Shown here: positions 57,450 to 64,000 of the stretch, one piece after another
Layout: every line of letters begins with the position of its first letter
Position numbering within the stretch: position 1 is the stretch's first letter
Assembly: GCF_023065955.2 (NCBI RefSeq)
Contig: NW_026622930.1
Coordinates: forward strand, 19,817,449 to 19,881,448
Length of the DNA: 64,000 nt
Origin: Ursus arctos
Taxonomy: Eukaryota > Chordata > Mammalia > Carnivora > Ursidae
Direction: 5' to 3'
Translations under genes and position numbers: made by a program
The notes under the pieces: model-generated
What the model was told of the DNA's origin: nothing
Databases searched by the model: none
Seen by the model: the letters and a program-made list of their open reading frames with translations, nothing else

Positions 57450-57600
57450 GGTGCTAGTAAGCTCTTTGAAGGCAGGGACCAGAGACATTGTACTTTACAA
57501 AAAAATTACTCACCATACATACTAGCATATTAATATACACACAGGGATTCGTCAGTTAACTTTCAATTAACCCCTTCCAAGTGAATGACTGACTGGACTA
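57450..57600 (+). repeat. L2 LINE 3' end fragment
   Basis: 'gtaagctctttgaaggcagg' followed by 'gaccagagacattgta' matches the L2 block '...gtaagctccttgagggcagggacc'. The terminal 'gtgaatgactgactgg' resembles the L2 '...gaatgaatga' end. Confidence 0.6.
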
Positions 57601-58449
57601 ACAATGGGAAGGAAAGCTGTTTGTGCCATTAAGATATAGTTGGAATGAAAATATGCCTATCCCAGCAGTATACAATCACTCGGTGTTAGGCTCAAAGATG
57701 GAAATAACACAGCAGCAAGTAGTTTTGTTTCACTGTCTAAAAAAATAGTGGGGAGAGGGAAGGTTAATGGTATGCTTTCTATTTAGTACCACATGAAGTA
57801 ACTAAAACAGCTTTACAAACAATGACACAGGATATTTGAATGGAGACCTAGTCTGAAAGGACATGAGAAAATTATAAAACCGCCAAGCTGGAGAAACGAT
57901 GATATATGAAGAGTACTTAGTGCTTTATTTCCTGAATATCCTTGTGTTTTAATGGAATAGTTCTTTCTACACTAATCAATAATGCATTTTGGTGGAATGC
58001 TTTTGACTTAAAAATGCAGATGTTGTACTTCCGGCAATCCAGTCTCGACCGGCCTTGTGGTAGGTCGTGCTATCATTAAAAAAGGAAGTGGTTGTAAAAA
58101 TAAGTCTTCATCTCAATGGAAGAATTTATTGCTCCAATAAAAGGAAAGGCCCCCAAGGTTTACCGACCCCACTTTACTGAAGAAAGAGAAAGTAAAGCTT
58201 AGGGATTTTTCTGTATTATATGACATGGTAGCAAACGTGGGTGGAGGTGGTGAATAGCTGAAGATATTAAAGGAAGTTCAGCCCAAGGGGAGAAATAGAG
58301 GATGGGCATTTGGTTGTTGAAATAAAAATGAACCTCATTTGGGAAGGTGCAAGCGAGAAGTAATTTGAGTCTATTTTACTCCACAGGATCTTAGCTCAAT
58401 GTTTCTACTGCTCCAGTAAATCATTTATTGAAACTGCCTCTTTGGGCAG
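57601..58449. other. Unassigned, with a small CpG cluster at 58031-58069
   Basis: About 850 bp with no named repeat. Four CpG dinucleotides within about 40 bases near 58031-58069 stand out in otherwise CpG-poor DNA. No open frame or known gene was recognised there. Confidence 0.4.
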
Positions 58450-58946
58450 TATGTTAGTTTCCTATTGCTGCTGAAACAAATTACCATGAGCTTAGTGGCT
58501 TAGAACAACACAAATTTATTATTTTGCAGTTCTGAATGTCAGAATTCCAAAATGGGGTTTTGCTGTGCTAAAATCAAAGTATTGGCCTGGGTGTGTTGCT
58601 TCTGGAAGCTCCAGGGGAGAATCCAGATCCTTGCCTTTTCTAGTTTCTAGAGACTGCCCGAATTCCTTGACTCGTGCTCTTTCCTCCATCTCCAGAGTCA
58701 ACAATGGCCAGTAGTGTCTGTCTCACATCGAATCACTGAGACACTGATGCTCCTGCCTTCCTCTTGTGCATAGAAAGACCCTTATAATTACATCTGACTA
58801 ACCTAGATGATGACATCACCTCCCTTCCTCGAGGTTCTAAACTTAATCACACCTACAAAGTCTCTTTTGTCCTGTAAGGTAACGTATTTACAGGTTCCTT
58901 GGCTTAGAGCATGGACATCTTGGGAGCCATTACTGTGTCTACCATA
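58450..58946 (-). mobile_element. MLT1-type LTR (C/D-like), antisense, near full length
   Basis: Starts 'tatgttagtttcctattgct' and contains 'aatttattattttgcagttc', 'ttgccttttctagtttctag', 'gatgatgacatcacctccct', 'tcctgtaaggtaacgtattt', 'catggacatcttgggagcca' and the end 'gtgtctaccata'. A complete-looking solo LTR of about 497 bp. Confidence 0.9.
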
Positions 58947-60635
58947 GAGAGGTAACATCTTTTGGGATTTTTATGTGAATGTGTATGTTCCTCAGTAAAC
59001 AGATTCATAAGGAGATGAGCATGGTGAGACTTTCCAGGTATGAATGATAATTTTAGTGCATCTGTGTTCTTTCTGCTTTGTGCCTCACCAGCAGTCATAA
59101 AAATGACCATTAGTATTTAGGCAGTGATATTTCTACTTACTCAAAGGGCAAGAGAGAAGCCATTTTAGCTCTTTTATAGATCTCAAGGCTATTGAAAAGT
59201 CACCAAGACTAAGACCTTATTATGGCCATAAAATATATTTCACATAAAGATGCATCAGAAATGGTGTATAGTGGGAAGGGTAACATTTTACCTGGTCTTG
59301 TTTAATGTTATCCTCACTCTTCATGAGAAACAGGGGTAGGGGAAGTCTCAGAGAAGCAGAGCTGCTAAAAGAGAGAGAAGATGAAACCATCCACGTTGCT
59401 GAAAGGAGATGAGATACTGGTGAAATCACTGAAGCATCATCAACGTGGAGGAAAGGTCTGAGCACAGTAATTAAACCGGGCAGGGAGCATAGACTACAGC
59501 AGCATGCGTCCAATAGGAAACGAGGTAATAAGACTGCAGGTGAATGCTTAGTTGGGAGGGAGGAAGAAAGCAGGTGGCGTTGGAGCAGTGGAGGGGAATT
59601 TGTGAATGGATCACTTAAGATAGAATACCAAGTACACATCCAGGTCCTCAGCAGTTGTTAAATAAATAGATGAAATAACCAATGATGATGGTCTTTTGAT
59701 CAGTGAACATGTCCAAGCTCTTGACTTGCGGAGTTCATCCGGGCACTCAGGTGAGAATCGGGAGATGTGTTAATGAAAGCAGCACACACAATAGAGAAGA
59801 TGGGGATCTGAAGGGGAAAGAAATTCAGAAAGGAGAGCAACAGCCGTTCCGTTCATCTTGTACCCAAGAGAACAGAATCAGCACAAAAGAAACGCAGCTA
59901 CAACATGAAAAAGCATGTAGTTGTTAATAGTATAATAAAAGGGAATTAAAGCAGTCAAATCAATGCTTCAAGAGGCAACTTGATAGTGACAGCTCAGATC
60001 TTCACACACGGGGCTCTGTTTTTGAAGTAGATTCAGTTAAAACACTTGTAGATTATTCTGCAGGATCAGAGTGGGCTGGGATAGGTAGACCAAAGGCAGA
60101 ATAAAAAAATGTGACTTAATAGAAACATTATCGGACATAAAACAAAAACAAAAAAAATTTTTGTCTCTGAAAAGCCCATGAGCAGCAGGGCAAAGTAGAA
60201 TAACTGAAAAAAGAAATGTTTTTGTTCTCTGTAAAATGGAAAGGACTTGAACATGCTTTTGTCTGAGAAGCTATGTTAGTGTACTAATATGAATGTGCTC
60301 AGTCTTCAATTCCACAAAAGCCAACTGAGGAGAAAATGCATTTATCCCAATTAGAATCTGCAGCAGAGTGGAAGAGCGAGGAGGCTCTGGCAGATGAAAG
60401 CGTGTCTCTGGAACCAACAACCCCTGTTTGTGTTTGCATCACAAACTTTTTTGGGTTTTTCATTTTATGTGTTTGGTTTATTGGATTGTGAACACTTTTA
60501 ATTATGCAATAAATTATGCAATAAATTTAATTATGCAATAAAACGAAGATGCAAGCAATGCAAGAGTCTTTGAAACACTCCTTTTCACATTTTCCCAAAT
60601 CCCCCAATCCTGTCCCCCATCCTTCCTCAAAGTAA
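58947..60635. other. Long unassigned stretch
   Basis: About 1.7 kb without named repeats or genes. A minus-strand frame (59220-59639) gives a low-complexity Ser/Leu-rich translation with no recognisable features. A short triple repeat at 60500-60543 is listed separately. Confidence 0.45.
60500..60543 (+). repeat. Triplicated AATTATGCAATAA unit
   Basis: The 13-mer 'aattatgcaataa' occurs three times within 44 bases, starting at 60500, 60512 and 60529. Each unit contains ATTATGCAAT, close to C/EBP- and POU-type sites, and an AATAAA-like end. A local slippage origin is likely. Confidence 0.85.
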
Positions 60636-60639
60636 ACGT

Positions 60640-61404
60640 TCATAAGAATCTAGAGTATTTCTTTTTGGATAACTGTCTGCATATTCGTATGAAATATATA
60701 TACAAATATTTAGGATGACTTTTAATGAACTTATGCCTATTGTTCTATTTTCATTTGATTTAATAATATATATTAAATTCCTTTTCATCACTCTCTGTCC
60801 TAAATCTTCCATGGTATTCCACAGTACCATAATCCATTTAACTACTTCTCTATTGATAGACATTATTTAGAGTTTTCTAGTATTTTGTCATTATACAAAA
60901 TATGCTTGCTGTGAATGGTTCTTTTATATGCACACACATATGTATATATTTATTTTTTGCTTTGCAGAGCAAATTGCTAAAAGTAGAGTTTTTATGTCAA
61001 AGGGTATGCGCATTTTCTTCTGAAAAAAATGTTTCTCAAACCATTTTCCAAAATAACAGTAGCAGTTTATACTTCCGCCAAAAGAAAATGAACATGCCTG
61101 TCCATCTAAGTCCTTATGAACCTAAATATCATTGATTTAATGATTTAAAATTTTCAAGTCTATTACTAAAGACAGCAAGATGTTTATAAATTATCTTATA
61201 ATAAACAACATAAGAAAAAAATTCAAATATGATAGGTAAAAAATGGTTTATCATTAGAGTTTTAATTTGTAATTACATAGTTATTAATGATGTTTAGTAT
61301 CTTTCCCAATGTGATTAACAATGTGCATTTTGCTTTCTGGAAATTGCTTGCTTTATCTTTTCCTGATTTTTCTACAAAATTATTTGTATTTTTTTTTCTT
61401 AATT
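60640..61404 (-). mobile_element. Ancient L1M (L1MC-like), antisense, left part
   Basis: The plus strand follows a common L1M ORF2 C-terminus read in reverse: 'ccatggtattccacagtacc', 'ataatccatttaactacttc', 'tctattgatagacattattt', 'gtcaaagggtatgcgcattt', 'ccaaaataacagtagcagtt' and 'gataggtaaaaaatggttt'. Long collinear match, frame destroyed. Confidence 0.72.
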
Positions 61405-61409
61405 GGGAG

Positions 61410-61753
61410 TGTTTTAGTCAGTCTGGGCTGTCATAACAAAATGCCATAGACTGGGTAGCTTATAAGCAACAGAATTATTTCTCACAGTTCTAGAGGCTGG
61501 ATCAGGGTGCCAGCTTGGTCACGCGAGGTCCCTCTTCCAGGTCACAGACTTCTCATTGTATCCTTCCATTTTTCATGGTGGAAGAGACAAGGGAGCTCTC
61601 TGCGGGCCCCTTTTCCAGGAGCACTAATTCCATTAATGAGGGCTCCATCCTCATGACCTAATCACCTCCCAGAGATCCCACCTCTTAATACCATCACCTC
61701 CGGCATTAAGTTTTCAACACATCACTCTTGGTGGGACTCATTCAGACCATACA
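61410..61753 (-). mobile_element. MLT1-type LTR (A-like) nested in L1M, antisense
   Basis: Starts 'tgttttagtcagtctgggct' and contains 'atgccatagactgggtagct', 'ctcacagttctagaggctgg', 'catcctcatgacctaatcac' and 'taataccatcacctccggca', ending 'cattcagaccataca'. The flanking 5-mers GGGAG (61405-61409) and GAGAG (61754-61758) differ by one base, consistent with an eroded 5-bp TSD. Confidence 0.9.
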
Positions 61754-61758
61754 GAGAG

Positions 61759-61975
61759 GAACCTCAGCATATCACGAATATGAAATTTTTGCGTGATGTT
61801 TGTTACAATTATTTTATTCATTCTGTCACGTCTTACAGATATTTCCCTCTATTTTTAGCCTGCCTCCCTGTGTTTTTATTAGTCCTGCATAGTGCATTTC
61901 ATCAAATATTTTCTCAGCATCTATCAATTAATCATAAGAGTTTCTCATTACCATCATACCAATCTTTCTCTACTG
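61759..61975 (-). mobile_element. Ancient L1M, antisense, right part (tentative)
   Basis: After the LTR, phrases such as 'ttacagatatttccctctat' and 'catcaaatattttctcagca' resemble antisense L1 ORF2 sequence further 5' in the element. Divergence is high. Confidence 0.4.
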
Positions 61976-61999
61976 AGATAAACGCACCTATTTCATTTA

Positions 62000-62515
62000 T
62001 TATTGCCGAACAACAAACCATGCCAAATATGATGGCCAAAAAAAACAAGCGTTTTATGGTACTCACGAATTCTGGGGTCTGGGCAGGACGTGGATGGGCA
62101 ATTCCCTTGCTCTTTGTGGCATCAGCTAAGTGGTCCTCAGCTGGCAGATGGGCTGGTCAGGAGGTTCCCAAACCGCTTCACTCCATGTCCAAGACTAGAG
62201 GATGACAGGAAGGCTGAACTTACTTGGGACTACTGACTGGGGTCCCCACATGTGGTCTCTCCACCATGATAGTTTCCGAGTTGTTGGAATTTCTTATATG
62301 ACAATTGGCTTCCACCAGAGCAAATACCGCAAGAGAAATAGGAAGAGCTACTTGCCTTTTTATGACTTATCCCTGAAAGTCATACAGCTTCACTTTTCTC
62401 ATACTGTATTGACCAAAACAGTCATAGGTGCCCCACTCCCCTTTACCCTCTGATTCCAGGAAAGGGACATAAAACCCAACCTCTAGGGGGAAGTATTAAA
62501 GAAAGCGCAGACATT
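62000..62515 (-). repeat. LTR-like mammalian repeat (MaLR/ERVL-type), antisense
   Basis: The sequence shows 'gaacaacaaaccatgccaaa', 'ctcacgaattctggggtctg', 'gcctttttatgacttatccc', 'gaaagtcatacagcttcact', 'actgtattgaccaaaacagt' and 'aacctctagggggaagtatt'. I recognise the arrangement as a MaLR/ERVL-type LTR in reverse but cannot assign the subfamily. A 141-codon frame (61780-62205) that runs into it is not a gene. Confidence 0.5.
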
Positions 62516-63554
62516 TTTTAACAGCCATACCACCTAATCAAGATATAATTTTACTCTGCTATTAGATTCATTTTGCTTATATATCATGAAATATTTTTGT
62601 GTCAGTGTTGCTTTGTAAAAATAGCACTTTAGCTGCTTATCTTGGGACTTTATGACTACAAGACCCACAACAGCTCAAAATGATCCAAGGTCTTAAAGCG
62701 CTGGCTTCCTTGGCAGTTGTCTCCTCCTCTCTAGAAGCAAGGATTGTGTTTTGACTTGTCTTCCTCACTCCCTACCTGGGTGGAAGCCACAGCAGCTCTA
62801 GCACTCAGGTCTGACCTGGTCATGTGCACAGAAGCTCAGAGTACCCCAGGAGCTGCCAGAAGAAGCCACAAGAATGGAGTACTGAAGAGCTCCATGGAGA
62901 GCACTTGACCTAATGAGAGACAGGAGCTGGAGAAGACTGGGAAGATAGATTAGTTGCCCTTGCTCCCCATGAAGGACTTCTCCCACACACAGTCATTTCA
63001 GCTGGCCAGTCTAGGGACATTCAGTGTGATCAAGCAATCGGTTTGGGTTTTGGTTTTTGTGTTTTGCTTTGTTTTGTTCTGTTCTGTTTGATAAGTGTGG
63101 CAAGCTTAGTAGCATACTCCCTGAATTTGTTTTCCCTCTTTCCCACTTCCCTTCCCTTTTTTCCTCTACCTGTGCTTTCCTGGCTTTATATCCCTCAATA
63201 AAGCACATGGGTTTGGTGTAGGCTCTTATTTCTAAAGAATTCACACTGAGACACAGCATTATACTACCATTATAAAAGTACACAGGGGAGTTTCTATTTT
63301 TCATTTGCTCTGGAACAGTTTGTATAAAATAGAAATAGCTCCTCTACCATTTAAATTTTGGGGGAGAGTACAGTAATTGATCTTCTCAGGTTTTAAACTC
63401 CTTGATCTGATTTTTGGCAATTTATATTTTTCTAGAAAATTGTCCTGAGACTTTCTATATGCAACTTGTTACCTATTAAATACATGGCTTTTGATAAACT
63501 TCTCGAAAAAGAAGAAAGAAAAACACTGATTGATATTTATCTTGTCTCTATCAC
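62516..63554. other. Unassigned, possibly LTR-like near 62700-63310
   Basis: The segment contains G/T-rich 'gttttgctttgttttgttct', a pyrimidine-rich tract near 63130-63165, and 'ccctcaataaagcac' with AATAAA near 63198. Such a layout can occur at an LTR 3' part, but I found no TSD or TG/CA ends and make no call. Confidence 0.3.
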
Positions 63555-63700
63555 GAGTTAGTATGTCAGGTGGGACAAGTAAATGAACCAATCTGTGTTT
63601 CAGTTCATTCATCTGTAAAATAAGAAATTTAGACTAGAATATTGCTCTTTTCTTTCTGGCTCCCAAATCTTTGATGCTATATGACTTTGGTTCCATGTTA
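63555..63700 (-). repeat. MIR-class SINE fragment, antisense
   Basis: 'tgtgtttcagttcattcatc' then 'tgtaaaataagaaatttaga' and 'ctagaatattgctcttttc' match the antisense MIR-type block '...tcagtttcctcatctgtaaaat' with its downstream extension. Confidence 0.6.
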
Positions 63701-64000
63701 TCTGAGGAGTAATGCCAGAGATTTGCGCACTGTATGCCAACATTTAACCATCCATGTGACCAAGAGAAAGCTAATTCATTTCTCAAAAAAAAAAAAAAAA
63801 AGTAATAAATTGAAGCAGAGTTAGTGATTATTAATCAGAGGAGACACTGAATTCCTAAGCAACATATATCAGAATGCTCACCATCAGATTTTGATAATAT
63901 TCTTGACGTGCCAACACACTCCCACTGCCATGGGAGGACATTATGATCATTGGGGTCTCACTGGAAATTTTATGAAGAAAAATGTTTGGAAACTTTTATC
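63701..64000. other. Window end, nothing recognised
   Basis: Contains an A run of about 17 bases at 63785-63801; otherwise no feature can be supported. Confidence 0.45.

Noticed and set aside
59220..59639. A 139-codon minus-strand open frame
   Set aside because: Translation is low-complexity Ser/Leu-rich, with no motif, no splice context, and overlapping frames on the other strand.
61780..62205. A 141-codon plus-strand open frame
   Set aside because: It crosses from L1M-like sequence into an LTR-like repeat; the frame is a chance fusion of two repeats.

Overview
This is nuclear DNA from a carnivoran mammal. I found no exon, RNA gene or bacterial-type feature that I could defend as functional. 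The lineage call rests on two repeat families known from caniform carnivores: a tRNA-Lys-derived Can-SINE, seen about 13 times and often with clean target-site duplications (TSDs), and carnivore L1 3' ends. The SINE body carries a 'gttatgggatcgagcccc' type middle and a 'ctcgctggctgtctctatc' type tail. From memory this matches bear and panda SINEs better than dog, cat or seal versions, so Ursidae is likely but unproven. The DNA is AT-rich and CpG-poor, has no CpG island, and looks intergenic or intronic.

Layout. 1-11.4 kb: an L1 tail, two MLT1 LTRs, an L2, a MIR, a well-delimited solo LTR of ERV1 type (7767-8226), three SINEs and a hAT relic. 11.4-21.8 kb: a young-style truncated L1 (minus), L1MA, MLT1, L2, MIRs, two SINEs, then an old L1M (17.6-19.7 kb) split by an ERVL-type LTR with a perfect 5-bp TSD, then an older carnivore L1. 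21.8-27.8 kb: mostly unassigned sequence, a CA repeat, a MER5 relic, a perfect hairpin beside a SINE, an L1 tail and a long L2. 27.8-31.8 kb: a relic L1M ORF2 of about 4 kb, broken by a later 5'-truncated L1, a cut MLT1 and a SINE. 31.8-45 kb: sparse SINE, L2, MLT1 and L1 remnants in long unassigned stretches. 45-57 kb: LTR-like, MER5A, SINE, MIR, L2, L1M, MLT1 and MER20 copies. 57-64 kb: L2, MLT1, an L1M with an MLT1 inside it, another LTR-like element and a MIR-type tail.

Nothing here acts together as a pathway. The only protein-coding signal I recognise is the C-terminal part of L1 ORF2 (reverse-transcriptase protein) in dead, truncated copies. All eight recognised MLT1 LTRs point the same way (minus), which weakly suggests an intron of a gene transcribed on the plus strand. 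I did not find an undescribed biological system. The points worth checking are structural: nested insertions, a deletion joint, a poly(A)-only insertion, a perfect palindrome, and several SINE/L1 insertions that could be lineage-specific. Family names come from memory of consensus sequences, not from a search; boundaries without a stated TSD are approximate to about 10-50 bp.
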